A stretch of DNA of 64,000 bases from Pandoraea eparura. Lineage in GTDB: Bacteria; Pseudomonadota; Gammaproteobacteria; Burkholderiales; Burkholderiaceae. The stretch spans positions 99,474-163,473 of the forward strand of contig NZ_CABPSH010000011.1 in assembly GCF_902459725.1 (NCBI RefSeq), in the 5' to 3' direction. The notes under the pieces were generated by a model. That model was not told the DNA's origin. It ran no database searches and worked only from the letters and a program-made list of their open reading frames with translations. The position numbers and the translations under genes are program-made. Below, in pieces: positions 20,040 through 28,736 of this stretch. Each line of letters opens with the position of its first letter. Position 1 is the first letter of the stretch.

Positions 20040-21701
20040 ATGCGACTTATCGTTAGCTTGCTACTGACGCTGCTTCTGGCGGCGTGTGCCGGCACAGCAC
20101 CGACCAACGGTGTGTCGAGTTCCACGCCGACGGCGCAAGGCAACTCGCCTCTCGTCACGTCCGCCAAAGGCAAGCAGCGCGTCTCAAGCGATCAGACCAT
20201 TGACCTCGACAACGACTCGATCAACGACCTGGCCTACGGCAGCGACGACGCCGATCTCTGGTCACGCATCCGTCACGGTTTCGCCATCCCCGATCTGGAC
20301 ACCGACCTCGCGCAGGACCGCACACAGTGGTACGCGCAGCGTCCCGAATATGTCGAGCGCATGATCGAGCGCTCGAGCAAGTACCTGTTCCACATCGTTG
20401 AAGAACTCGAGCGGCGCCACATGCCGACGGAACTCGCGCTGTTGCCGTTTGTGGAGAGCGCGTACAACCCGCAGGCGCTTTCGACGGCCAAGGCCGCGGG
20501 GATGTGGCAGTTCATTCCAAGCACCGGCAAGACTTACAACCTCAAGCAGAACATGTTCCAGGACGAGCGCCGCGACGTGCTCGCCTCGACGACCGCAGCC
20601 CTTGACTACCTCTCCAAGCTCTACGAGATGTTCGGCGACTGGCAACTGGCGCTCGCGGCCTATAACTGGGGCGAGGGCAACGTGCAGCGCGCCATCGACC
20701 GCAATCAGGCGCAAGGGTTGCCGACCGATTACCTGAGCCTGCGCATGCCGACCGAGACGCGTTACTACGTGCCAAAGCTGCAGGCGATCAAGAACATCAT
20801 TGCGCACCCGGAAATCTACAACGTGACGCTGCCGGAGATTCCGAATCACCCGTACTTCGTCAGCGTGACCACCAAGCGCGACATCGACGTGGCATTGGCC
20901 GCGAAGCTGGCCGACCTGCCGCTCGACGAATTCCGTGCGCTCAATCCGTCGTTCCGCAAGCCCGTGATTCTGGGTGCGGCGCAGCCGAAGATTCTCCTGC
21001 CGTTCGATAGCGCCGAAGTGTTCCAGCGCCGTCTGAAGGGCTATGACAAGCCGCTCTCGAGCTGGACGACGTACACGTCGGCATCGCGCGAGCGCCCGGA
21101 AGATGTGGCGCGCAAGCTCGGTGTCGACGCCGCCATCATCCGTTCGGTCAACAACATTGCGCCGCGCATGCGCCTCAAGGCGGGCTCGACGTTGCTGGTG
21201 CCTCGCTCGGACGACATTGATCAGGACATCAGCGCATCGGTAGCACGTAATGCCGTGCTTGCGCTGGAGCCGGACATTCCCGATACGCGCAAGGTGATGG
21301 TGCGGGCTCGCAAGCACGACACACTGGCTCGCGTGGCCGCACGCAGTGGCGTGAGCGTTGCGCAGATCAAGAGCTGGAATCGTCTGCGTCGCGATACGCT
21401 GACGTCGGGCCAACTGCTGGTGCTCCACGTACCGGTCAAGGAGGCTTCGCGCGTGATCGCCGCGGTCGACGGGCCGGCGGCCAAGGATGGCACTGAAGCC
21501 CCGCGTACGCGTCTGGTGCGGGGCAAGCACGGCAAGATGATTCGCGTGGTGGAGCGTCGTCCGGCGCTCAGTCAGGCCAAGACGACCAAGGCGGCCCGGA
21601 CCAAGGTGGCCGCGAAGGCGCCGGCCAAGCGGGTGGTCAAAACGGCCGCGAAGCCTGCAGCCAAGGTAACCTCGAAGGTCACCCGTACGGCACAGCGCTG
21701 A
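20040..21701 (+). CDS. mltD: Membrane-bound lytic murein transglycosylase D
   Basis: Peptidoglycan-cleaving lipoprotein of 553 residues that forms 1,6-anhydro muropeptides. The N-terminus is a lipoprotein signal (LLLTLLLAAC, lipidated Cys16). The SLT catalytic domain is at about residues 110-240: ELALLPFVESAYNPQA contains the catalytic Glu, followed by AAGMWQFIPSTG and LALAAYNWGEGNV. Two LysM-type repeats follow (about 345-390 ending TLLVP, and 415-462 ending LLVLHVP). The last 60 residues are a Lys/Ala-rich tail (KAARTKVAAKAPAKRV), unusual for the enzyme and probably wall- or DNA-like electrostatic binding. The ATG at 20040 leads directly into the signal peptide. Its proximity to gloB mirrors E. 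coli. Confidence 0.95.
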   Translation: MRLIVSLLLTLLLAACAGTAPTNGVSSSTPTAQGNSPLVTSAKGKQRVSSDQTIDLDNDSINDLAYGSDDADLWSRIRHGFAIPDLDTDLAQDRTQWYAQRPEYVERMIERSSKYLFHIVEELERRHMPTELALLPFVESAYNPQALSTAKAAGMWQFIPSTGKTYNLKQNMFQDERRDVLASTTAALDYLSKLYEMFGDWQLALAAYNWGEGNVQRAIDRNQAQGLPTDYLSLRMPTETRYYVPKLQAIKNIIAHPEIYNVTLPEIPNHPYFVSVTTKRDIDVALAAKLADLPLDEFRALNPSFRKPVILGAAQPKILLPFDSAEVFQRRLKGYDKPLSSWTTYTSASRERPEDVARKLGVDAAIIRSVNNIAPRMRLKAGSTLLVPRSDDIDQDISASVARNAVLALEPDIPDTRKVMVRARKHDTLARVAARSGVSVAQIKSWNRLRRDTLTSGQLLVLHVPVKEASRVIAAVDGPAAKDGTEAPRTRLVRGKHGKMIRVVERRPALSQAKTTKAARTKVAAKAPAKRVVKTAAKPAAKVTSKVTRTAQR

Positions 21702-22183
21702 GCCATAACATCGACTTCGCGCGGCGATCGGCCAGTCGCCGAAGTACCGAAGCACCGTACCACCCAACGCCTGTGAGGATTCCCACCTCGTGGGCGTTTG
21801 TCTTTGTGGTCGCCAACGTCACATTGCGCCGCTTTGCCCAAGCGGCATGTCGGTGCGTTGGTAGCGCACGGCACACCAACGTCCCGGCAACGGGCGTCCG
21901 CGGCATCCCCGATCCGGTCTGACTCCGCGTATTCCCCTAGCATTTGCGCGCGTAGGCGTGCCCGTCCGGTAAGCCTTCCGTAAGCGTCAACGCGCACACT
22001 GAGCGCGAGGCACGGCACCCGTGTCCGACGATTTCATTGCACCGAAACGCATTGATGGTCGATGGCAACTCGCCGTTCGACCCTGCCGGCCCGATCCGGC
22101 GCCGCGACATCCCCGTACCCCACCGGCACCGTCGATTGGGTATGCCGGGCGCGCGAGCCAATCCCTATATGCAAGGAGACACC
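21702..22183. other. Intergenic region mltD-prpE
   Basis: No gene is supported. A hairpin with AACGCC (21766-21771) against GGCGTT (21793-21798), with an inner CCCAC/GTGGG, precedes a T-rich stretch and may terminate mltD. The sequence nearest prpE ends with the strong AAGGAGA ribosome site (22173-22179). Confidence 0.4.
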
Positions 22184-24085
22184 ATGACGTCGTATGCATC
22201 GTTTCATGCCCGCTCGATTGCCCCGGATTCGCGGGCAGCCTTCTGGGAGGAGCAGGCCCGTCTGATCGACTGGGAGACACCTTTCACCCAGGTGCTCGAC
22301 TACGACAAACCTCCGTTCGCGCGATGGTTCGTCGGCGGCCGAACCAATCTGTGCCATAACGCCGTCGATCGCCATTTGCCGTCGCGTGGCTCGCAGAATG
22401 CGCTGATCTGGGTGTCGACGGAGACCGAGCAGGAGCGCGTCTACACGTACGACGAATTGGCGGCAGAAGTCAATCGCATGGCGGCGTCGCTGCAGTCGCT
22501 GGGCGCTGCGCGCGGCAAGCGGGTGCTGATCTACATGCCGATGGTGCCCGAGGCCCTGTTCGCCATGCTCGCGTGCACGCGGCTCGGTGCGATTCACTCG
22601 GTGGTGTTCGGCGGCTTCGCCTCGGTCAATCTGGCGGCGCGCATCGATGACGCGCAACCGACCGTCATCGTTTCGGCCGATGCCGGCTCGCGCAACGGCA
22701 AGGTCGTGCCCTACAAGCCGCTGCTCGATGAAGGCATCGCGCTCGCGCAGCACAAGCCGTCGAAGGTGTTGCTGATCGACCGGGGGCTGGCGCCGATGAC
22801 GCGCGTGGCCGGCCGCGATGTCGACTACGCGCCGTTGCGCGAGCAGTATCTCGACGCCGCCATTCCCTGCGAATGGCTCGAGTCGAGCGAGCCGTCCTAC
22901 GTGCTCTATACCTCGGGCACGACGGGCAAGCCGAAGGGCGTGCAGCGCGACACCGGGGGGTATGCGGTCGCGCTGGCGGCGTCGATGCAGCACATCTTCT
23001 GCGCGAAACCGGGCGACACGATGTTCTGCGCGTCGGACATCGGCTGGGTGGTGGGGCACAGCTATATCGTGTATGCGCCGTTGCTCGCCGGCATTGCGAC
23101 CGTGATGTATGAGGGCACGCCCATCCGACCCGATGGCGGGATCTGGTGGCGCATCGTCGAGAAATACAAGGTCACGCAGCTATTCACCGCACCGACGGCC
23201 ATTCGCGTGCTCAAGAAGCAAGACCCGGCCTATCTGACCAAATACGACCTCTCGTCGCTCCGGCTGATCTTTCTCGCGGGCGAACCACTCGACGAGCCCA
23301 CGGCGCGGTGGCTCACCGACGGCGTGGGCAAGCCCGTCGTCGACAACTACTGGCAAACGGAGACCGGCTGGCCGATTCTCGGCATGGCGCGCGGCGTGGA
23401 GGTCTTGCCGGGCAAGCTCGGGTCGCCGGGCAAGCCGGTGTATGGCTACGACGTGAAGCTCGTCGACGAGGTGACCGGTGAGGACTGCGGACCGAACCAG
23501 AAGGGCGTGCTGGCCATCGAAGGGCCGCTGCCGCCGGGATGCATGAGCACCGTCTGGGGAGACGATGCTCGCTTCGTCAAGACCTACTGGCAGACGGTGC
23601 CGGGCCGCACGCTGTATTCGAGCTTCGACTGGGGCGTGCGCGATGCGGACGGCTATTACTTCATTCTTGGACGCACCGACGATGTGATCAACGTGGCTGG
23701 TCACCGGCTCGGTTCGCGTGAGATCGAGGAGAGCATCGCGAGTCACGCGGCCGTGGCGGAAGTGGCGGTCATCGGCGCGCAGGATGCGTTGAAGGGACAG
23801 GTGGCGATGGCGTTCGCGGTGTTGCGTCAACCCGAGTTGGTGGCTACGCCGGAGGCGCGTCTGGCACTGGAGGGCGATGTCATGAAGACGGTGGACAAGC
23901 AGTTGGGGGCGGTGGCGCGCCCGGCGCGCGTGTTCTTCGTCGCGATGCTGCCGAAGACGCGTTCCGGCAAGCTGTTGCGTCGTGCCATCCAGGCCATCTG
24001 CGAAGGCCGCGAAACGGGCGATCTGATCACGCTGGAAGATCCGGCCGCGCTTGATCAGGTGCGCGATGCGGTGAAGGGCGTGTAG
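22184..24085 (+). CDS. prpE: Propionate-CoA ligase (acetyl-CoA synthetase family)
   Basis: AMP-forming acyl-CoA synthetase of 633 residues that activates propionate, feeding the 2-methylcitrate route. The N-terminal ACS segment is followed by RGKRVLIYMPMVPEALFAML, the AMP-binding P-loop YVLYTSGTTGKPKGVQRD, the aromatic motif VDNYWQTETGWPI and the C-terminal catalytic lysine motif PKTRSGKLLRR. The pattern GIVVVGGFAS-like HSVVFGGFASVNLAARIDDA is shared by acetyl- and propionyl-CoA synthetases; the QRDTGGYAVAL stretch is typical of PrpE. The start at ATG 22184 is fixed by AAGGAGA eight bases upstream. No prp genes lie beside it here, so the precise acyl substrate is inferred. A strong hairpin follows the stop. 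Confidence 0.9.
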   Translation: MTSYASFHARSIAPDSRAAFWEEQARLIDWETPFTQVLDYDKPPFARWFVGGRTNLCHNAVDRHLPSRGSQNALIWVSTETEQERVYTYDELAAEVNRMAASLQSLGAARGKRVLIYMPMVPEALFAMLACTRLGAIHSVVFGGFASVNLAARIDDAQPTVIVSADAGSRNGKVVPYKPLLDEGIALAQHKPSKVLLIDRGLAPMTRVAGRDVDYAPLREQYLDAAIPCEWLESSEPSYVLYTSGTTGKPKGVQRDTGGYAVALAASMQHIFCAKPGDTMFCASDIGWVVGHSYIVYAPLLAGIATVMYEGTPIRPDGGIWWRIVEKYKVTQLFTAPTAIRVLKKQDPAYLTKYDLSSLRLIFLAGEPLDEPTARWLTDGVGKPVVDNYWQTETGWPILGMARGVEVLPGKLGSPGKPVYGYDVKLVDEVTGEDCGPNQKGVLAIEGPLPPGCMSTVWGDDARFVKTYWQTVPGRTLYSSFDWGVRDADGYYFILGRTDDVINVAGHRLGSREIEESIASHAAVAEVAVIGAQDALKGQVAMAFAVLRQPELVATPEARLALEGDVMKTVDKQLGAVARPARVFFVAMLPKTRSGKLLRRAIQAICEGRETGDLITLEDPAALDQVRDAVKGV

Positions 24086-24089
24086 TTCG

Positions 24090-24130
24090 CACCGCCATGG
24101 GCACGGCGCACGCGCGTGCCCATGGCGGTG
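24090..24130. terminator. Strong hairpin after prpE
   Basis: Perfect 16-bp stem CACCGCCATGGGCACG (24090-24105) / CGTGCCCATGGCGGTG (24115-24130) with a 9-nt loop, between convergent prpE and the LysR gene. No U-run. The next 110 bp are a C-rich tract with short imperfect CCCAAT/CCCGAT repeats. Confidence 0.65.
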
Positions 24131-24249
24131 TCTCGCCCCCCGGCATGACATCAGCCTATTAGGACGACCTACCCGACTTACCCAATCCACCCGATGCGGC
24201 GGCTGCACCCGCTGCACCCAATTCGGCCAATTAACCCGATTCAGCTGCG

Positions 24250-25167
24250 TTAGCCGAAGGGTTTGTCGAGAATTTCGGGCGCGCGAATGGCGTCGATCAG
24301 CAGGCCGAGAAACGCTTCGACAGGGGCGGGCAGGGTGCGTCCGGCCATCGTCTGCACTTGCAGAGAGCGTTGGTGCAGCGCCGGATTTCGAATCGGGATC
24401 GCGACGAGTCCTTCCGGGGCGAGCCGGCTGCGCACGGTGAGCAGGCCGGTCAGTGTGACGGCGTTGCCCGAGCGCACGAAGCTGTGCAGCGAGGCGTGAT
24501 AGTTGCTCACGAACACCGGTTCGAACAGCAGGCCTTCGAGAATGCAGCACAGGTCGAACATCTGGCGGATGGTCACGCCGGCATTCGATAGCGCCATCGG
24601 GTAGGGCAGCAAGTCGGCCAGTGCGATGTCGCGTCGTTTGGCCAGCGGGTGCTGCCTGGCCATCAAGGCATAGATCGGTGCCGGCTGCGTGTGAACGACC
24701 TGCACCCCTTTTTCCGGGGCGACGCTGAAGCACACGGCGATATCCGCTTCGCCGTCGCGCACGCGCTCCGTGGCGACGAACGGCGAGACAACATCGAGCA
24801 GAAAGTGCGCGCCAGGGTATGTTTCGCGAAAGCGTGCGAAGACCTGTGGCAGGAAGTCCCGCGCGACACCTTCCGCACTGGCGATGCGAATCGTCGCGCG
24901 CCCCGCTTCCGACAATCCCCGGATTTCCGACGTGACGCGCTCCGCATCGAGCAGCATGCGACGCGCATGATCGGCAAGCAACTCGCCCGCCTCACTCAAC
25001 ACCATGCCGCGTGGACGACGTTCGAACAACGGCGTACCGAGATCTTCCTCGAGCTTCGCGATCTGACGGCTCAAGGCGGAGACGGCCACATGCAGGCGCT
25101 CGGAGGCGCGGCTGAGCGAGCCGGTACGAGCGACTTCGAGAAAGTAGCGTAGCGCGTGTGTTTGCAT
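24250..25167 (-). CDS. LysR family transcriptional regulator
   Basis: Regulator of 305 residues. The N-terminal winged helix reads ALRYFLEVARTGSLSRASER, LHVAVSALSRQIAKLEEDLG and TPLFERRPRGMVLSEAGELL, a textbook LysR HTH. The effector domain follows from about residue 92 (TIRIASAEGVARDFLPQVFA). It is divergently transcribed from the M20 peptidase/MHS transporter operon with about 217 bp between start codons, so it very likely controls that operon and itself. The effector is probably the substrate or product of that pathway, which is not known. A dipeptide-like or N-acyl amino acid compound is one possibility given the partner enzymes, but this is inference. Confidence 0.93.
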   Translation of the reverse strand: MQTHALRYFLEVARTGSLSRASERLHVAVSALSRQIAKLEEDLGTPLFERRPRGMVLSEAGELLADHARRMLLDAERVTSEIRGLSEAGRATIRIASAEGVARDFLPQVFARFRETYPGAHFLLDVVSPFVATERVRDGEADIAVCFSVAPEKGVQVVHTQPAPIYALMARQHPLAKRRDIALADLLPYPMALSNAGVTIRQMFDLCCILEGLLFEPVFVSNYHASLHSFVRSGNAVTLTGLLTVRSRLAPEGLVAIPIRNPALHQRSLQVQTMAGRTLPAPVEAFLGLLIDAIRAPEILDKPFG

Positions 25168-25260
25168 GGGCGGATGGGCGGGCGGTGCCGCCTGTTGCGT
25201 GGGAATTGGCGCTGCTTTCTGCTTTGCCGAAATGGCAAAGAAACCTTCGAAATATTATCA

Positions 25261-25289
25261 TTGTTGTCAAAATTACCCCCTCCTAGAAT
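25261..25289 (+). promoter_or_regulatory. Candidate promoter of the M20/MHS operon
   Basis: TTGTTG (25261-25266) and TAGAAT (25284-25289) at 17-bp spacing, in an AT-rich patch (25235-25290) of an otherwise GC-rich spacer opposite the LysR gene. LysR-type binding would be expected just upstream, around AAACCTTCGAAATATTATCA. Confidence 0.45.
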
Positions 25290-25384
25290 GGCCTCACCGG
25301 TTGTACTGCAGCGTGCTACCGACACGCGTCGCAGTGTGTGCGAGACAGGCAGCCGTGCCCTCAAAAGCCATCTGGAGACAAGCA

Positions 25385-26782
25385 GTGACACGTAGCGCAG
25401 CAATTTCCCAAGCCACCGCCCAATACGATTCGGGCGCGTTCCTCGATACGCTCAACCGCCGCGTCGCCTACAAGACCGAGAGTCAGGAGGCGAACAGCGG
25501 CGACGTCCTTAACGCTTATCTCGCCGACGAGATGACGCCCGCGCTGGCGGCGCTCGGCTTTACGTCGCGTATCGTGCCCAACCCGGTGCCGGGCGGCGGC
25601 CCGTTTCTGATTGCGCAACGTCACGAGAGCGACGATGCGCCCACGGTCCTCACTTACGGTCACGGCGACGTGGTGCGAGGCTACGACGCGCAGTGGCGCG
25701 ACGGACTGAAGCCGTGGGAGATCGTCGTTGAGGGCGATCGCTGGTACGGGCGTGGCACCGCCGACAACAAGGGGCAGCACACGATCAACCTCTCGGCGTT
25801 GGCCGAGGTGCTGGCGTTACGTGGCGGCAAGCTTGGCTACAACGTGAAGATGATCGTGGAGATGGGCGAGGAGATGGGCTCGCCGGGGCTGCATGCGATT
25901 TGCGAGCAACTGCGTGACGAACTGCGGGCCGATGTGCTGATCGCCTCCGACGGGCCGCGACTGGCCGCCGAACATCCGACGGTGTTTCTCGGCTCGCGCG
26001 GCCTGGTCAACTTCAAGCTCAGTCTGAATTTGCGCGACGGTGGGCATCACTCGGGGAACTGGGGTGGGCTGTTGCGCAATCCTGGCGTCGTGCTCGCGAA
26101 CGCGATTGCGTCAATTGTCGACGGCAACGGCAAGATTCTTGTCGACGGCTTGCGTCCGCCGGCGGTGCCGGCGTCGGTGCGTCGCGCGCTTGCTGGGCTG
26201 GAAGTGGGGGGCGGGCCGAACGATCCCGAGGTCGACGTCGATTATGGCGAGCCGGGATTGACGCCGACGGAGCGCGTGATCGGCTGGAACAACATTGAAG
26301 TGCTGGCGTTCAAGACCGGCAATCCGGAAAAGCCCGTCAACGCGATTCCGCCGTATGCCTATGCGCACATGCAGATTCGCTTCGTCGTCGGCACTGACTG
26401 GGAGCGGCTGGGCGAGATCTTGCGTGCGCATCTCGACGCGCACGGGTTCCCGATGGTCGAGGTGGAGGTCGAGCGCGGCGTAATGGCGACGCGTCTCGAT
26501 CCGGAAGATCCGTGGGTGCTGTGGGCGTTGGCGTCGATGCGCGAGACGACCGGCAAGCCGCCGGTGCTGCTGCCGAATCTGGGGGGCACGCTGCCGAACG
26601 ACGTGTTCGCGGACGTCCTGGGGTTGCCGACGCTGTGGGTACCGCACTCGTACCCGGCCTGTTCGCAGCATGCGCCGGACGAGCATCTGCTGGGATCGGT
26701 GGCGCGCGAGGCGTTGCAGATCATGGCGGGTCTGTTCTGGGATCTGGGGGAAGTCGATCTGAAAGAGGGGAAGCCGCGATGA
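25385..26782 (+). CDS. M20 family metallopeptidase
   Basis: Zinc-dependent amidohydrolase/dipeptidase of 465 residues in the cytoplasm. Metal-site motifs are visible: YGHGDVV (His and Asp), the bridging Asp in YGRGTADNKGQH, the catalytic acidic pair in VEMGEEMGSPG, Asp in LIASDGPR, and a late HSYPACSQHAPDE with the last His ligand. A dimerisation lid is formed by GHHSGNWGGLLRNPG. I chose the GTG at 25385 as start (VTRSAAISQ), seven bases after GGAG; the frame is open 73 codons upstream but overlaps the LysR start and is Cys/Trp-rich and unlike the family. Its stop overlaps the transporter start by ATGA, so the two are translationally coupled. Substrate unknown. Confidence 0.9.
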   Translation: MTRSAAISQATAQYDSGAFLDTLNRRVAYKTESQEANSGDVLNAYLADEMTPALAALGFTSRIVPNPVPGGGPFLIAQRHESDDAPTVLTYGHGDVVRGYDAQWRDGLKPWEIVVEGDRWYGRGTADNKGQHTINLSALAEVLALRGGKLGYNVKMIVEMGEEMGSPGLHAICEQLRDELRADVLIASDGPRLAAEHPTVFLGSRGLVNFKLSLNLRDGGHHSGNWGGLLRNPGVVLANAIASIVDGNGKILVDGLRPPAVPASVRRALAGLEVGGGPNDPEVDVDYGEPGLTPTERVIGWNNIEVLAFKTGNPEKPVNAIPPYAYAHMQIRFVVGTDWERLGEILRAHLDAHGFPMVEVEVERGVMATRLDPEDPWVLWALASMRETTGKPPVLLPNLGGTLPNDVFADVLGLPTLWVPHSYPACSQHAPDEHLLGSVAREALQIMAGLFWDLGEVDLKEGKPR

Positions 26783-28134
26783 ACAGCTCGGTGACCGCCG
26801 CTGGGGCGGATCAAACGAACGGTGCGTTGAGTGCCGGCAACGAGGGGGCGCGTGCGGACGTGCCCGTGTACAAGCTGATTGTCGCGACGTCGATCGGCAA
26901 TGCGCTCGAGTGGTATGACCTGATCGTCTACGGTTACTTTGCCGTGACGATTTCCAAGTTGTTCTTTCCGGCGCACGATGCGACGGTGTCGCTGCTCATG
27001 GCGCTGGGGACGTTCGCGTTGTCGTATCTTGCGCGTCCGCTGGGGGCATTTGTGCTCGGCGCGTATGCGGACCGCTGTGGGCGTCGTGCGTCGTTGATGT
27101 TGTCGATTGCGATGATGACCTTGGGCACGGGGCTGATCGCCTTCATGCCGACGTACGCGGCGATTGGGGTTTGGGCGCCGATGGGTATTTTCTTGTCGCG
27201 CTTGCTGCAGGGGTTCTCGGCGGGTGGCGAGTTTGGTAGCTCGACGGCATTTCTCGTCGAGCACGTACCGAACCGGCCGGGCTTCATGTCGAGCTGGCAG
27301 TTTGCGAGTCAGGGGGCGAGCACGTTGCTGGCGTCGGCGTTCGGGGCGGTGCTGACCGGGGCGTTGACCCAGCCGCAACTGGAATCGTGGGGATGGCGGA
27401 TTCCGTTCCTGTTCGGGATGCTGGTCGGGCCGATCGGGCTTTACATCCGGAAATACGTGGACGAGACGCCGGCGTTTGAGCATGACGTGGCGCGCAAGCG
27501 CCAGGCGCAGGCGGTGGGCGACGATGCGGGCACATCGCCGGTGCGGGAGGTGTTGCGCACGCAGAAGTCGCGCCTGTTGGTGTCGATTGGGGCGCTGGTG
27601 CTGACGACGACGGCCAACTACATGATCTTGTACATGCCGACATACGCGACGAAACAGTTGGGATTGCCGCCGGCGCAGGGCTACATTGCGACGCTGGTGA
27701 CGGGCTTCGTCATCATGACGCTGACGCCGTTCGTCGGTCATTGGTCGGACAAGGTGGGGCGTATTCGCATTATGCTGGCGGCGGGGACACTGTTCTTCTT
27801 CACGGTGTATCCGGCGTTTGCGTACATGAATGCACATGCGTCGCTGCTGACGATGATGGTGGTGATGCTGTGGGTGGGCACGTTGAAGGCGGTGTACTTC
27901 GCACCGATTCCGGCGTTGATTTCGTCGTTGTTCCCGACACGAACGCGGGCGACGGGCATGGCGGTCGGGTACAACCTGGGTACGACGATCTTTGGCGGCT
28001 TTACCCCGCTGGCGGTGGCGTGGTTGATTGCGTCGACGGACAACAAGCTCGCGCCGGGGATGTATCTGATGGTGGGGGCGGTGGTGAGTCTGACGACGCT
28101 GCTGATCGCCAAAACGCGGATGGGAGTGCGCTGA
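26779..28134 (+). CDS. MFS transporter, metabolite:H+ symporter (MHS) family
   Basis: Inner-membrane proton symporter of 451 residues, 12 predicted helices. The MHS hallmark IGNALEWYDLIVYGYFAV is at about residues 38-55; ALSYLARPLGAFVLGAYADR and CGRRASLMLSIAMMTLGTG form the loop 2-3 signature, and GFSAGGEFGSSTAFLVEHVP is also typical of the ProP/KgtP/citrate-type branch. Translation starts at ATG 26779, inside the stop of the M20 peptidase gene (ATGA overlap); an open frame upstream is only the other frame of that gene. Together they suggest uptake and hydrolysis of one compound under LysR control. Which organic acid, betaine or acyl amino acid is carried cannot be determined. Confidence 0.92.
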   Translation: MNSSVTAAGADQTNGALSAGNEGARADVPVYKLIVATSIGNALEWYDLIVYGYFAVTISKLFFPAHDATVSLLMALGTFALSYLARPLGAFVLGAYADRCGRRASLMLSIAMMTLGTGLIAFMPTYAAIGVWAPMGIFLSRLLQGFSAGGEFGSSTAFLVEHVPNRPGFMSSWQFASQGASTLLASAFGAVLTGALTQPQLESWGWRIPFLFGMLVGPIGLYIRKYVDETPAFEHDVARKRQAQAVGDDAGTSPVREVLRTQKSRLLVSIGALVLTTTANYMILYMPTYATKQLGLPPAQGYIATLVTGFVIMTLTPFVGHWSDKVGRIRIMLAAGTLFFFTVYPAFAYMNAHASLLTMMVVMLWVGTLKAVYFAPIPALISSLFPTRTRATGMAVGYNLGTTIFGGFTPLAVAWLIASTDNKLAPGMYLMVGAVVSLTTLLIAKTRMGVR

Positions 28135-28160
28135 GGCGGGACGATTGACTGTGGAATGAA

Positions 28161-28219
28161 GAGGCGCCCGGCGGCGTCGCGTGTGAGGGATGCATGCGAG
28201 GCGGTCGTGGCGCCTTTTT
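28161..28219 (+). terminator. Possible terminator of the M20/MHS operon
   Basis: AGGCGCC (28162-28168) can pair with GGCGCCT (28209-28215), followed by TTTTT; the 40-nt loop has further GC pairing. The remainder of 28135-28475 shows no gene and turns AT-rich from about 28240, marking the edge of the CDI region. Confidence 0.4.
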
Positions 28220-28475
28220 GGTTTCGTGGTGCGGGGAGAGATGCCAATTTTCTTGGCTTGAATTCCGCTAGTTTCCATGAAATCCATGTGCTCATGCTTC
28301 CGAATAGACTTATGCAGCAGGCGGATTTCAATGAGTAGATTATGTCATCTGTGTTGAAGATAAACTCCGTTGTGAGTGCGACGGAAGATAAGCAACGGTC
28401 GCGGCGGCTGCAGCTTTTTTTCGACGTCTCGTCAATTCGTTTGAGATAATTTTTAAATTTTTCTTGAGTTTTTTG

Positions 28476-28736
28476 TCATTCTGGGCGTTTATTGTTTTTT
28501 GATGATTCATTTATTTTTGCTGAAATCCAAATTCCAGCTCCTGTTGGGATGCCGGCGGCGATTCCAGCTTTCAATGAGAAAAAGACATCCTCCATATCTA
28601 TGTTAAGGTAACCAATTTTGTTGATGAATGTTGCTGCGATTAGCAGGCTGATGGCGGCTGTCATGCAGGTAAATAGTGTTGTATAAAGAAGTGCTAGAAT
28701 GAAAAGCATTTTAATTGTTGCTAGTTGTGGTTTCAT
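28476..28736 (-). CDS. Orphan CDI immunity candidate 5, small two-helix membrane protein
   Basis: Protein of 86 residues with two hydrophobic segments: residues about 7-37 (MLFILALLYTTLFTCMTAAI) and about 52-70. The second contains the motif KAGIAAGIPTGAGIW, which recurs in the immunity candidates at 29780 and 32374 (KAG-I/L-AAGIP-x-G-x-G-x-W). It begins about 26 nt inside the end of the preceding toxin-module reading frame, as cdiI genes usually do. It is AT-rich compared with the chromosome. Role inferred: inner-membrane protein neutralising the glycine-rich toxin tail encoded upstream. Small membrane immunity proteins are known for the membrane-depolarising CdiA of E. coli EC93; homology to that one is not claimed. 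Confidence 0.7.
   Translation of the reverse strand: MKPQLATIKMLFILALLYTTLFTCMTAAISLLIAATFINKIGYLNIDMEDVFFSLKAGIAAGIPTGAGIWISAKINESSKNNKRPE

Noticed and set aside
23180..24733. Minus-strand 517-codon frame overlapping prpE
   Set aside because: Antisense to an unambiguous acyl-CoA synthetase, low-complexity His/Arg-rich translation.
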